A stretch of DNA of 64,000 nt from Subdoligranulum variabile (GTDB taxonomy: Bacteria; Bacillota; Clostridia; Oscillospirales; Ruminococcaceae): contig SFOX01000001.1 in assembly GCA_004552305.1 (NCBI GenBank), positions 1 through 64,000 of the forward strand, given 5' to 3'. Shown in pieces: positions 32,384 to 40,818 of the stretch. A program made the position numbers and the translations under genes. The first letter of the stretch is position 1. Every line of letters begins with the position of its first letter. The notes under the pieces are model-generated. The model was given only the letters and a program-made list of their open reading frames with translations. It was not told where the DNA came from and did not search any database.

Positions 32384-33134
32384 AATCACCGCCTACTGCG
32401 CCGCGCTGCTGGCGCTGCTTGTGCTGCCCTTTGGGGTGCTTGCCGCGTGGGACAAGCTGCTTTTGGGGCGCGATTTTTCCCAAGCCGTCCCCGCCGACAC
32501 CTTGAGCGATGCCGGGCGCAGCAATGTGACCGCCTGTACGCTATACAACTGCGCGCATATTTTCGGCGCACCTGCCGGCGGGGACTACCTGACCGACAGC
32601 TGGACGACAACCGAAGCCGACAGCGCCGACCTTGCGCAGCTTACCTCTTTTTTAACAGACCTGCGCAAGGCAGGGCTGTTGGATGCTGCGCAGCTTCGCC
32701 TTTGCCTGAACGCCGCCAACGCGGGTCCCGATGCCGCGCACAGTCTTACCGCCCCCTGCGGGCTGCGGGGCTATTCTGTGCAGCTTCTCCGCGATGAGCC
32801 GTATGGTTACGACACCCTTCAGTTTTATTATCTGGAAAACGGTTCGCCGCTGTCGCTGCGGTTTTACGCCGCCGACCCGCAGGCGTTCGGCAGCTGCACA
32901 CCGGACGATGCCTTTGTGCAGACGCTTTTGCAGGTTCTGGGGCTGGACAGCTTTGCCGACTGGCAGCCTGCCGTCTGGCGCGGACGCGCCCCCGCCGTTG
33001 GTGCGGCGGCGTACAGTGCCGAAGCGCAGCTGTATCTTTCGGTGACGGAGCTGGATGGCATCAGTTTTTCGTTGACAAGCCTGACCCCGCAGGATTTTGC
33101 GGCACTCTATCAGGAACAGGAGGTTCTTCCATGA
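32373..33134 (+). CDS. Membrane-anchored extracellular protein of the two-component operon
   Basis: 253 residues from a GTG at 32373, preceded by AAGGAGG. An N-terminal hydrophobic segment (about 6-25, AYCAALLALLVLPFGVLAAW) acts as anchor or signal peptide without a lipobox. I recognise no domain in the remaining 225 residues. Cysteines are scattered and do not repeat the motif of the two lipoproteins. Its start lies inside the kinase gene and its end overlaps the next lipoprotein gene, so all are translationally coupled and probably act together at the cell surface. Confidence 0.72.
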   Translation: MKAKITAYCAALLALLVLPFGVLAAWDKLLLGRDFSQAVPADTLSDAGRSNVTACTLYNCAHIFGAPAGGDYLTDSWTTTEADSADLAQLTSFLTDLRKAGLLDAAQLRLCLNAANAGPDAAHSLTAPCGLRGYSVQLLRDEPYGYDTLQFYYLENGSPLSLRFYAADPQAFGSCTPDDAFVQTLLQVLGLDSFADWQPAVWRGRAPAVGAAAYSAEAQLYLSVTELDGISFSLTSLTPQDFAALYQEQEVLP

Positions 33135-34405
33135 AACGTATTTCCATACTGTTAGCGTCCCTGCTGCTTTTGGCGGGCTGCACCGCCCCCGCGCAAAGCA
33201 CGGCATCCGCCCCCACCGAAACGGCTGCTGCCCAAGCCCCCGCCAACGCCGGGGACGTACATATGCTCACAAACCGCTATGACGGCGGGCAGTATCGCAA
33301 GCTATCCACACCCTATTACCCGGATTGCGTGCGCAAAATCGATTATGCCGCCGCCACGGCACAAAGTATGTGCCAGATTTCCGGCTGCCGGCACGACAGC
33401 GAAAGCTGCCCCGCATACGGCTGTGACGTTTTTTACCAAGACGGCGATGTCCTTTTGCATCCCTACCGTGTAAATAGTGACGGCAATCCTGATAGGGAAG
33501 TCCTGTCCCGCTACGCACCCGATGCCACGGCAGCACCCCTGTTCACACTCAGCGCTCACACAGCAGATTTTGACATTTCCGATGGCTGTCTTGCCGCCGA
33601 TGATCAATATTACTATTTTGTGGCTTCCACCGTGCTCACCGCAACCGGCTCTGTAAGTGAAGGCAGCCCGGCACAAATTCCCGATGCAGCGCCCGGCGAG
33701 CCTGTTACCGGGGAAGGGGATTTCCTTTTCCGCGCCGACAAATCCACCGGAGAACTGACGAATTTAGCTGACCTTGGCAGCGTTTTGGAAGATACGAGCT
33801 ACTGGTATTTGGCAACGGCAGGGGAACAGAAGCTGTATTTTTACGGAACTGCTAAAAGCGATGATTTCCCCCGCGTTTCCTGCTATGACCTTGTGTCGCA
33901 GGAATACACCCTGCTGCCCGAATATTCCGACAAGAATGGTTTCTTTGCAGACGGCTATTATCTCAAGCTCGACACCTTGCAGGGTACGCTGACCGCCATC
34001 GACCCGATAACCGGGCAAAGCACCTTGTTGACCGATGCCTTCCCCACCGGGGAGGATCTCATCTACACTGCCACAGCGTTCTGCGATGGCTGGGTCCTCG
34101 GCTATAGTTCCTATGACGGCGAGGAATGGATTTCCCACCAGTTTTTCCGCGCGCCGGACGGCACCCTGACCGAGCTGCCCCAGCAGATGTACTGCGATGC
34201 ACGCGGCAGCCAGCCCGTTCACATCTGGGACATCCAAAACGGGATGGTTTTTCTTCAATACGACTACCGTTCCGATAGCTACCCCGGTTTTGATTATGAC
34301 GGCAACCCCTGTATGTGGGAAAATATCAGCGATGTCTGCGGCATCATCTCCCTACAGGAACTGCTGGCAGGCAACCAAAATTACCGCGAACTGACCTTTG
34401 ATTGA
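33131..34405 (+). CDS. Lipoprotein B with Cys/His motif
   Basis: 424 residues. The lipobox LLAGC follows MKRISILLASLLLLAGCTAPA. Near residue 75 stands MCQISGCRHDSESCPAYGC, again C-x4-C-x-H-x4-C-P-A, aligned with the motif of lipoprotein A. The rest, with repeated YYF, WYLATAGEQKLYFYG and GYYLKLDTLQGTLTAID segments, also suggests a beta-propeller. The two lipoproteins end alike (LLAGNQNYRELTF here; FLAGSQNWTPVTL there), so they are paralogues produced by an old duplication. It is the last gene of the operon. No function is known. Confidence 0.8.
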   Translation: MKRISILLASLLLLAGCTAPAQSTASAPTETAAAQAPANAGDVHMLTNRYDGGQYRKLSTPYYPDCVRKIDYAAATAQSMCQISGCRHDSESCPAYGCDVFYQDGDVLLHPYRVNSDGNPDREVLSRYAPDATAAPLFTLSAHTADFDISDGCLAADDQYYYFVASTVLTATGSVSEGSPAQIPDAAPGEPVTGEGDFLFRADKSTGELTNLADLGSVLEDTSYWYLATAGEQKLYFYGTAKSDDFPRVSCYDLVSQEYTLLPEYSDKNGFFADGYYLKLDTLQGTLTAIDPITGQSTLLTDAFPTGEDLIYTATAFCDGWVLGYSSYDGEEWISHQFFRAPDGTLTELPQQMYCDARGSQPVHIWDIQNGMVFLQYDYRSDSYPGFDYDGNPCMWENISDVCGIISLQELLAGNQNYRELTFD

Positions 34406-34465
34406 TTCAAAACTTTATTTTCTTTTGCAAATAGCGGCAAGCGCAGCCTTTTTTGAGCTTTTCTC

Positions 34466-34494
34466 TTGCTGTTTTTAATTTAATATGCTATAAT
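34466..34494 (+). promoter_or_regulatory. Promoter of the glmS leader
   Basis: TTGCTG (34466-34471), 17 bases, TATAAT (34489-34494). Transcription would begin near 34501, giving a leader of about 170 nt before glmS. Confidence 0.6.
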
Positions 34495-34499
34495 TGTAT

Positions 34500-34596
34500 C
34501 GCGCTTTGACTGAATGTTGTTTCTTATGGTGTAAGAAAACGAAAAAAGGAGAATGCGCGGCGGACGGCCGTTGCCCTTGACGGTCGTCCGTTTTTT
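34500..34596 (+). ncRNA. Structured leader with intrinsic terminator upstream of glmS
   Basis: CGCGC (34500-34504) can pair with GCGCG (34555-34559), enclosing a hairpin GTTTCTTA / TAAGAAAAC (34519-34540) and an A-rich strand. The terminator CGGACGGCCGT ... ACGGTCGTCCG with TTTTTT (34561-34596) follows directly. Promoter, compact fold, terminator and then the gene is the layout of a riboswitch or attenuator. I see none of the conserved core of the glmS ribozyme. The ligand, if any, is unknown. Confidence 0.5.
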
Positions 34597-34669
34597 ATTC
34601 TACTGTACACATTTACAGAAATAGCGATATATTGTGATAGGGATTGTATTGTTAAAGGAGGGTTTTTAT

Positions 34670-36511
34670 ATGTGTGGAATCGTAGGCTTTACCGGCGCAG
34701 CGCAGGCTGCCCCCATTTTGTTGGATGGTCTGGAAAAACTGGAATACCGCGGCTATGATTCTGCCGGCATCGCCGTGCAGAACGCCGCCGGAAAAATCGA
34801 GGTCGTCAAGGCCAAGGGTCGCCTCAAGGTATTGTGCGAGATGACCGACGGCGGCAACGCCGTACCCGGAAGCTGCGGCATCGGTCATACCCGTTGGGCG
34901 ACCCACGGCGAACCCAGCGTGGTCAACGCGCACCCGCATTTCTCCCGCGACCAGAAAATCGCCGTCGTGCATAACGGCATTATCGAGAACTACCAGCAGC
35001 TGAAAGAGCGCCTGATGAACAAGGGCTTTACCTTTGCTTCCCAGACCGACACCGAGGTCGTGGCGCAGCTGCTCGACTACTACTACACCGGGGATTCCGC
35101 CGGTGACGCGCTGGACGCCATCTCCCGCACGATGATGCGCGTGCGCGGCTCCTACGCCTTGGGCATCCTGTTTGCCGACCAGCCCGGCATTATTTACGCC
35201 GTGCGCAAGGACAGCCCGCTGATCGTCGGTCGCTGCGAGGACGGTGCCATCATCGCCTCCGATGTGCCCGCACTGCTCAAGTACACCCGCAATGTCTACT
35301 ACATTGACAATTTGCAGATTGCCCGCCTCAGCGCAAGCGAGATCGAATTTTTTAACATCGACAAAGAACCCGTCACCTGCGAGATGTCTACCGTGGAATG
35401 GGATGCCGAGGCTGCCGAAAAGGGCGGCTACGAGCATTTTATGATGAAAGAAATCCACGAGCAGCCCACCGCCGTGCGCGACACGCTTTCTCCGCGCCTG
35501 AAGGACGGCAAAATTGACCTTTCCGAGCTTTCTCTGTCCGAGGAGGAGCTGCGCGCTGTGCGCCGTATCTACATCATCGGCTGCGGCTCCGCCTACCATG
35601 TGGGTATGGCGGCGCGCTATGTGCTGGAAAGCCTTGCCCGGCTGCCGGTCGAGGTGGATGTTGCCAGCGAGTTCCGCTACCGCAACCCCGTGCTGGAGCA
35701 AAACGCCCTTGCCCTGATCATCAGCCAAAGCGGCGAAACCGCCGACACGCTGGCAGCTCTGCGCCTTTGCAAGGAGCGCGGCGTGCGCACGATCGGCATT
35801 GTCAACGTGGTCGGCTCCAGCATTGCGCGCGAGGCCGACGCCACCCTGTACACCTGGGCAGGACCGGAAATTGCCGTTGCCACCACCAAGGCGTACAGCA
35901 CCCAGCTGGCAGCCTGCTACCTGCTGGCAACCGAGTTTGCCCGCGTGCGCGGCACCTTGGCGGAAGGGCAGTACGAGCATCTGGTCGCCGAGCTGGAGGT
36001 CCTGCCCGATAAAATTGCCAAAACGCTGGCGGACAAGGAACGCATCCAGTGGTTTGCCAGCAAGTACGCCAGCGCCAAGGACGCCTTCTTCATCGGGCGC
36101 GGGCTGGATTACGCCGTGGCGCTGGAGGGCAGCCTGAAATTCAAGGAAATCAGCTACATCCACTCCGAGGCATTCGCCGCCGGGGAAATGAAGCACGGTC
36201 CCATTTCGTTGATTGAAAAGGGGACGCTGGTCGTCGGCATTCTGACCCAGCCCGATTTGTTTGAAAAGAGCGTTTCCAACCTGGTCGAAGCCAAAAGCCG
36301 CGGCGCCTTCCTGATGGGGCTGACCACCTACGGCAATTACAGCATTGAGGACAACGCCGGCTTTACCGTCTATGTCCCCAAAACCGACCCCCATTTTGCC
36401 ACCAGCCTGTCGGTCATTCCGCTGCAGCTGCTGGCGTATTATGTCAGCTGCGCCAAGGGCTTGGATGTCGATAAGCCCCGCAATCTCGCCAAAAGTGTCA
36501 CGGTGGAGTAA
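34670..36511 (+). CDS. glmS: Glutamine-fructose-6-phosphate aminotransferase
   Basis: 613 residues. MCGIVGFTG gives the N-terminal nucleophile cysteine of the glutaminase domain (about 1-225), with the family segments HTRWATHGEPS and HNGIIENY. Two SIS isomerase domains follow (about 290-430 and 465-600; SQSGETADTLAALRL, ALEGSLKFKEISYIHSEAFAAGEMKHGP), and the C-terminus is KSVTVE. It makes glucosamine-6-phosphate from fructose-6-phosphate and glutamine, the entry to UDP-GlcNAc and peptidoglycan. The ATG at 34670 follows AAAGGAGGG. Its transcription probably depends on the leader terminator upstream. Confidence 0.97.
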   Translation: MCGIVGFTGAAQAAPILLDGLEKLEYRGYDSAGIAVQNAAGKIEVVKAKGRLKVLCEMTDGGNAVPGSCGIGHTRWATHGEPSVVNAHPHFSRDQKIAVVHNGIIENYQQLKERLMNKGFTFASQTDTEVVAQLLDYYYTGDSAGDALDAISRTMMRVRGSYALGILFADQPGIIYAVRKDSPLIVGRCEDGAIIASDVPALLKYTRNVYYIDNLQIARLSASEIEFFNIDKEPVTCEMSTVEWDAEAAEKGGYEHFMMKEIHEQPTAVRDTLSPRLKDGKIDLSELSLSEEELRAVRRIYIIGCGSAYHVGMAARYVLESLARLPVEVDVASEFRYRNPVLEQNALALIISQSGETADTLAALRLCKERGVRTIGIVNVVGSSIAREADATLYTWAGPEIAVATTKAYSTQLAACYLLATEFARVRGTLAEGQYEHLVAELEVLPDKIAKTLADKERIQWFASKYASAKDAFFIGRGLDYAVALEGSLKFKEISYIHSEAFAAGEMKHGPISLIEKGTLVVGILTQPDLFEKSVSNLVEAKSRGAFLMGLTTYGNYSIEDNAGFTVYVPKTDPHFATSLSVIPLQLLAYYVSCAKGLDVDKPRNLAKSVTVE

Positions 36512-36560
36512 GTTCTTGTGCTATTTGCCAAAATTATCCGCTGATTTTTAGGCAATATTT

Positions 36561-36597
36561 GCTCCGTTTGTCTTGGACAAAACAAGACAAACGGAGC
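36561..36597 (+). terminator. Terminator of glmS, overlapping the next promoter
   Basis: A perfect 14-bp stem (GCTCCGTTTGTCTT / AAGACAAACGGAGC) is followed by TGTTTTGTG. The next gene's -10 (TATAAT, 36608-36613) sits 11 bases further on, so its -35 must lie within the stem. Confidence 0.88.
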
Positions 36598-36645
36598 TGT
36601 TTTGTGTTATAATAGGGCAAATACAATTTTTATAAAGGAACTATT

Positions 36646-38646
36646 ATGCAAATTTCCAATCAGATTCTCAAAGGTCTGCCGCGCAAGATTGCCTTGATGC
36701 TTTTGGATTGCGGGCTGATCGTGTTCTGCTACTGGCTGGCGATCATCGTACACTTTGACGGCGAGGATTCTGCCATACCGGCGGCTTTGCTGCGCGCCGA
36801 GGTCATCCGCGCCATGGCACCCATGCTGTTGTATGCGCTGCCCATTTATATGATCGTGTTCTGGTTCGGCGGGCTGTACGAAATTATGTGGGAATACGCC
36901 GGTATGCGTGATTTGGGGCGCTTATTGTGCCTGTCCGGGCTTTCCACCGGACTTGTGATGCTGGTGGATTTAATGCTGCGCGATCGCCCCGTCAGCGGTG
37001 CCGTGCTGATTTTTGGCTCGGTGTTCAACACCGGTGCCATAGCGGGCGTGCGCTTTTTATGGCGGCTGATCAAAACCATGCTTGCCATGGCTGCCTCACG
37101 CAGTGAAAGCAACGACACCCCCATGCTCATCGTGGGTGCGGGCAATGCAGGCGCGTGGGCAGTCACCCTGTGCAAAAGCAAAAACCAGACCTTCGGCAAA
37201 CCTGTCTGCATCGTTGACGACGATTTGACCAAAAAAGGGCTGCGCGTGCAGGGCGTTCCGGTGCGCGGCACCATCTCGGACATTCCGGAGCTGGTACGCA
37301 AGTACCATATTATGGAAATTGTTATCGCCATCACCACCGTTCACGGCGACCGTATGCGGGAAATCATCAACCTCTGCAATTCCACCCATTGCCGCGTGCG
37401 TATGATTTCCGACCCCCACGCGGTGGACGAAAGCGGCAATCCGCTGGCGGCGGGCTTCCGTGAGCTGAACACGGCGGACTTTCTTTCCCGCGATGAAATT
37501 CAGCTGAACAACGCCCAGATTTCGGAATATCTGCACGACAAGATCGTGCTGGTCACCGGCGGCGGCGGTTCCATCGGCAGCGAGCTTTGCCGCCAGATCA
37601 TGCGCTACCAGCCCCGGCGGCTCTTGATTTTTGACATTTACGAAAACTGCGCCTACGAGCTGGAAACCGAGCTGCGCGGGCGGTACGGCGCGGCAGCACC
37701 CATCCTGACCCTGATTGGCTCCATCCGCGACAAAGAACGTCTGGACGAGGTTTTTGAAACCTACCACCCGACGGTTGTATTCCACGCCGCCGCGCACAAG
37801 CATGTCCCGCTGATGGAAATCAGCCCCGCCGAGGCTGTCAAAAACAATGTTGTGGGTACCAAAAATCTGCTGACCTCCGCCGCAGAGCATGACGTCGAGC
37901 AGTTTGTGCAGCTTTCCACCGACAAGGCGGTCAACCCCACCAACGTGATGGGCTGTACCAAGCGCCTGTGCGAAATGCTGATTCAGAGCTTTGCCAAAAA
38001 CACCGATATGAAGTGCGTTGCCGTGCGCTTCGGCAACGTTTTGGGCAGCCACGGCAGTGTCATCCCGCTGTTTGAGGAGCAGATCAAGCGCGGCGGTCCC
38101 GTCACCATCACTCACCCGGAGATCGTGCGCTATTTTATGACCATTCCCGAGGCTGCCCAGCTGGTTTTGCAGGCGGGCGGTCTTGCCGAAAGCGGCAGCA
38201 TCTATGTGCTGGATATGGGCGAGCCGGTCAAAATTATGGACCTTGCCAACCGGCTGATCCGCTTTTACGGCTATGAGCCGGGCGTCAATATGGAGGTCAA
38301 AATCACCGGTCTGCGCCCCGGCGAAAAGCTGTATGAGGAGCTGATGATGGACGCCGAGCAGGACAAGATGGCAAAAACAGCGCACAACAAGATCTTTATC
38401 GCCCCGCCGATGCAAATCGACCTTGCCGCCTTCTACAGCGACCTGCAGCGCCTGCAGGAGGCTGCCCACCGCAACGACGATGAGGTCATCGACATCCTGC
38501 AAGAGATGGTGCCAAGCTACCACCCCAACCGCCGCGTCTGCGCCGACCACACCGTTGTGGCTGCCAGCGGCAATACGGCGCTGCTTTCCAAGGCGGAGCT
38601 GGCGCAGGCTCTCAACGAACGCAAGCCCACCGTGAAGGAGGAATGA
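36646..38646 (+). CDS. CapD/FlaA1-like membrane UDP-sugar dehydratase/epimerase
   Basis: 666 residues. About four N-terminal membrane helices (to about residue 135) come first, then a first Rossmann domain (MLIVGAGNAGAWAV). The catalytic SDR domain follows, with VLVTGGGGSIGSEL (NAD binding, about 300) and STDKAVNPTNVMGCTKRL, in which the usual active-site tyrosine is replaced by methionine as in PglF-type dehydratases. The family converts UDP-GlcNAc to a 4-keto-6-deoxy sugar for surface glycans. The gene follows glmS, which feeds UDP-GlcNAc synthesis, and is coupled to a phosphoglycosyl transferase gene. The precise stereochemistry is not readable. Confidence 0.92.
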   Translation: MQISNQILKGLPRKIALMLLDCGLIVFCYWLAIIVHFDGEDSAIPAALLRAEVIRAMAPMLLYALPIYMIVFWFGGLYEIMWEYAGMRDLGRLLCLSGLSTGLVMLVDLMLRDRPVSGAVLIFGSVFNTGAIAGVRFLWRLIKTMLAMAASRSESNDTPMLIVGAGNAGAWAVTLCKSKNQTFGKPVCIVDDDLTKKGLRVQGVPVRGTISDIPELVRKYHIMEIVIAITTVHGDRMREIINLCNSTHCRVRMISDPHAVDESGNPLAAGFRELNTADFLSRDEIQLNNAQISEYLHDKIVLVTGGGGSIGSELCRQIMRYQPRRLLIFDIYENCAYELETELRGRYGAAAPILTLIGSIRDKERLDEVFETYHPTVVFHAAAHKHVPLMEISPAEAVKNNVVGTKNLLTSAAEHDVEQFVQLSTDKAVNPTNVMGCTKRLCEMLIQSFAKNTDMKCVAVRFGNVLGSHGSVIPLFEEQIKRGGPVTITHPEIVRYFMTIPEAAQLVLQAGGLAESGSIYVLDMGEPVKIMDLANRLIRFYGYEPGVNMEVKITGLRPGEKLYEELMMDAEQDKMAKTAHNKIFIAPPMQIDLAAFYSDLQRLQEAAHRNDDEVIDILQEMVPSYHPNRRVCADHTVVAASGNTALLSKAELAQALNERKPTVKEE

Positions 38647-38651
38647 CCCCT

Positions 38652-39272
38652 ATGTATCGCAACTACATCAAGCGTTTGCTGGATATTATCCTTTCTCTGG
38701 CTGCCATCCTTGTGCTGGCCATCCCCATGGCACTGGTGGCACTGTGGATCAAGCTCGATTCCCCGGGACCGGTGTTTTTCCGACAGCGCCGCGTGGGCAA
38801 GGGCAAAACCTATTTTAACATCCTGAAATTCCGCACCATGCGCGGGGACACCCCCCACGATGTACCCACCCATCTATTAAAAAATCCCGATGCCTACATT
38901 ACCAAAAGCGGTGCCTTTTTGCGCAAGACCAGTCTGGACGAGCTGCCCCAGATCTTCAACATTCTGGCAGGGCAGATGAGCGTGATCGGTCCGCGTCCCG
39001 CGCTGTACAACCAGTATGACCTGATTGAGGCACGCGACGCCGTACACGCCAACGACATCCGCCCGGGGCTTACCGGTCTGGCGCAGGTCAACGGGCGGGA
39101 TGAGCTTTCCATTGAAGAAAAATCCCGCTATGACGGAGAATACGCCGCCAACGTTACCTTTGCGATGGACTTTAAGATTTTCTTCCACAGTGTAAGCTAT
39201 GTCTTTAAGCGCCGCGGCGTCGTGGAAGGCGGCACCGGTGCGATGCAGCAGCAGAAAAAATCAGACCGCTGA
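38652..39272 (+). CDS. Undecaprenyl-phosphate sugar phosphotransferase (bacterial sugar transferase)
   Basis: 206 residues. One N-terminal membrane segment (KRLLDIILSLAAILVLAIPM) is followed by the family signatures SPGPVFFRQRRVGKG, KFRTMRGD, KTSLDELPQIFNILAGQMSVIGPRP and RPGLTGLAQVNGRD. It transfers a sugar-phosphate to undecaprenyl phosphate, starting a surface glycan or glycoprotein precursor; the likely sugar is the product of the upstream dehydratase. I use the ATG at 38652, 10 bases after GGAGG. An ATG at 38643 overlaps the upstream stop but is too close to the site. No other glycosyl transferase genes follow. Confidence 0.93.
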   Translation: MYRNYIKRLLDIILSLAAILVLAIPMALVALWIKLDSPGPVFFRQRRVGKGKTYFNILKFRTMRGDTPHDVPTHLLKNPDAYITKSGAFLRKTSLDELPQIFNILAGQMSVIGPRPALYNQYDLIEARDAVHANDIRPGLTGLAQVNGRDELSIEEKSRYDGEYAANVTFAMDFKIFFHSVSYVFKRRGVVEGGTGAMQQQKKSDR

Positions 39273-39302
39273 AAGCGTTTCTCGTCAAAATGACGGACAT
39301 TT

Positions 39303-39330
39303 TTACCGCCGCAGATCTCTGCGGCGGTAA
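39303..39330 (+). terminator. Terminator of the dehydratase-transferase operon
   Basis: A perfect 13-bp stem with a 2-base centre (TTACCGCCGCAGA-TC-TCTGCGGCGGTAA), then TGTTTTTA. Confidence 0.85.
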
Positions 39331-39389
39331 TGTTTTTACGCAAAAAACAAAATTGTACAAGAAAATCTTTCAAAATTTGTTAAAATATG

Positions 39390-39418
39390 TTGCAAAAGTC
39401 AATCGGATTGTGTAAAAT
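39390..39418 (+). promoter_or_regulatory. Promoter of the CdaR-type gene
   Basis: TTGCAA (39390-39395), 17 bases, TAAAAT (39413-39418), about 100 bases before the start codon. Confidence 0.55.
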
Positions 39419-39519
39419 ATACATTAGATTGATTCGCTTTTCGGGCAGATTCACAAAAGGCAATCTGTCCAAAGCAGGGATGCCCTGCCAACAATATACC
39501 AAAAAGGGAGTTGCTGAAT

Positions 39520-40605
39520 ATGGCAAACCGTGTGTTCCAGAACGTAGTGTATCAAATGAAGGACGCTGTGGATCGCGTTGTCGGTGTCGTGGACGAAACC
39601 GGCGCCGTCATTTCCTGCTCTGAGCTGGGGCAAATCGGGGAAGTGCGTGACGGCGTGGCCGCCGTGAGCCAAGCCGCCGGGGAAACCTTTACCCTGGACG
39701 GCTACTCGTACCACCAGTTCTCCAACGCAAAGCACAACGATTACGCCGCCTTTGTCGAGGGTATGGACGAAACCGCCGCCCAGTTTGCGGCGATGCTGTC
39801 CATCAGCCTGCAGTGCATCAAGCAGTACCACGACGAAAAGTTCGACAAAACGAACTTTATCAAAAATGTTGTGCTGGACAACATCCTGCCCGGCGACATC
39901 TACGCCAAGGCGCGTGAGTTGCATTTTATCTCGGACGTGCAGCGCGTTGTGCTGCTGATCCGCGTCACCTCCGGCAACGACATCTCTGCCTACGATGTTG
40001 TAAGCGGTCTGTTCCCGGACAAGCAGAAGGACTTCGTTTTTAACATCAGCGAAACAGACACCGTCCTTGTCAAGGAGATCAAGCCCGACAACAACACCCG
40101 CGATATGGAAAAGCTGGCTGCCTCCATCGTGGACACCCTGCAGGGCGACCATTACATCAAGGCGATGGTGGGCATCGGAACCCCCATCAGCAACATCAAG
40201 GATCTTGCCTCCAGCTTTAAGGAAGCCCAGATCGCCATGGAGGTCGGCAAGGTCTTTGACACCGAGCGTCAGGTCATCTGCTACGACCATCTTGGCATTG
40301 CCCGCCTGATTTACCAGCTGCCCACCACCCTGTGTGAGGCATTCCTGCGCGAAGTCTTTAAGCAGGAGAGTATTGACTCTCTTGACGCCGAAACGCTGTT
40401 TACTATCCAGCGCTTCTTTGAAAACAACCTCAATGTTTCCGAAACCAGCCGCGGCTTGTTTGTACACCGCAACACGCTGGTCTACCGTCTGGAAAAAATC
40501 CGCAAGCTGACGGGGCTGGATCTGCGCAACTTTGACGATGCCATCGTCTTTAAGGTAGCGCTTATGGTCAAAAAGTATCTGTCCGCCAACCCTGCCAAGT
40601 ATTGA
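39520..40605 (+). CDS. CdaR/PucR-type transcriptional regulator
   Basis: 361 residues. The C-terminal 60 carry the PucR-type helix-turn-helix (LNVSETSRGLFVHRNTLVYRLEKIRKLTGLDL). A GGDEF-related middle domain (KAMVGIGTPISNIKDLASSFKEAQIAMEVG) and an N-terminal sensor region precede it, as in CdaR sugar-diacid regulators. Such proteins usually activate catabolic operons in response to small acids; the effector here is unknown and no target operon is adjacent. The ATG at 39520 follows GGGAG. It stands alone between two terminators. Confidence 0.85.
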   Translation: MANRVFQNVVYQMKDAVDRVVGVVDETGAVISCSELGQIGEVRDGVAAVSQAAGETFTLDGYSYHQFSNAKHNDYAAFVEGMDETAAQFAAMLSISLQCIKQYHDEKFDKTNFIKNVVLDNILPGDIYAKARELHFISDVQRVVLLIRVTSGNDISAYDVVSGLFPDKQKDFVFNISETDTVLVKEIKPDNNTRDMEKLAASIVDTLQGDHYIKAMVGIGTPISNIKDLASSFKEAQIAMEVGKVFDTERQVICYDHLGIARLIYQLPTTLCEAFLREVFKQESIDSLDAETLFTIQRFFENNLNVSETSRGLFVHRNTLVYRLEKIRKLTGLDLRNFDDAIVFKVALMVKKYLSANPAKY

Positions 40606-40631
40606 TGCCATAATTTAACAAAAATTCACAA

Positions 40632-40659
40632 ACGGCGCTGTGACGCATAACAGCGTCGT
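40632..40659 (+). terminator. Terminator of the CdaR-type gene
   Basis: ACGGCGCTGT, 8-base loop, ACAGCGTCGT with one G-T pair, then TTTCTTTTTG. Confidence 0.75.
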
Positions 40660-40687
40660 TTTTCTTTTTGCCAACGCCCTTTGTCGC

Positions 40688-40716
40688 TTGACGTATCGGC
40701 GTTAAAATAGTAAAAT
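40688..40716 (+). promoter_or_regulatory. Promoter of the ftsEX operon
   Basis: TTGACG (40688-40693), 17 bases, TAAAAT (40711-40716), about 100 bases upstream of ftsE. Confidence 0.65.
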
Positions 40717-40766
40717 ACTATATGTATGGCTGTACCCAAAAATCAGCGCGTACCCAAGGCAGCACC

Positions 40767-40795
40767 GCTCAGGCGGTATTGCCGTAAGATTGTTC
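40767..40795. repeat. Short palindrome resembling joined MITE ends, in the ftsE leader
   Basis: GGCA-GC-ACCGC, 4 bases, GCGGT-AT-TGCC. The arms resemble the ends of the element at 2857-2990. It may be an excision remnant or simply a leader hairpin. Confidence 0.35.
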
Positions 40796-40818
40796 AAACC
40801 TACACAGGAGTTTGTCAA

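Noticed and set aside
34500..34669. glmS ribozyme
   Set aside because: The leader has GCGC near its start, but none of the conserved core or pseudoknot sequence could be found, so it is listed only as an unknown structured leader.
40726..40818. A 31-residue extension of FtsE
   Set aside because: It contains the leader palindrome and lacks similarity; the ATG at 40819 has a proper AGGAG site and matches the family start.
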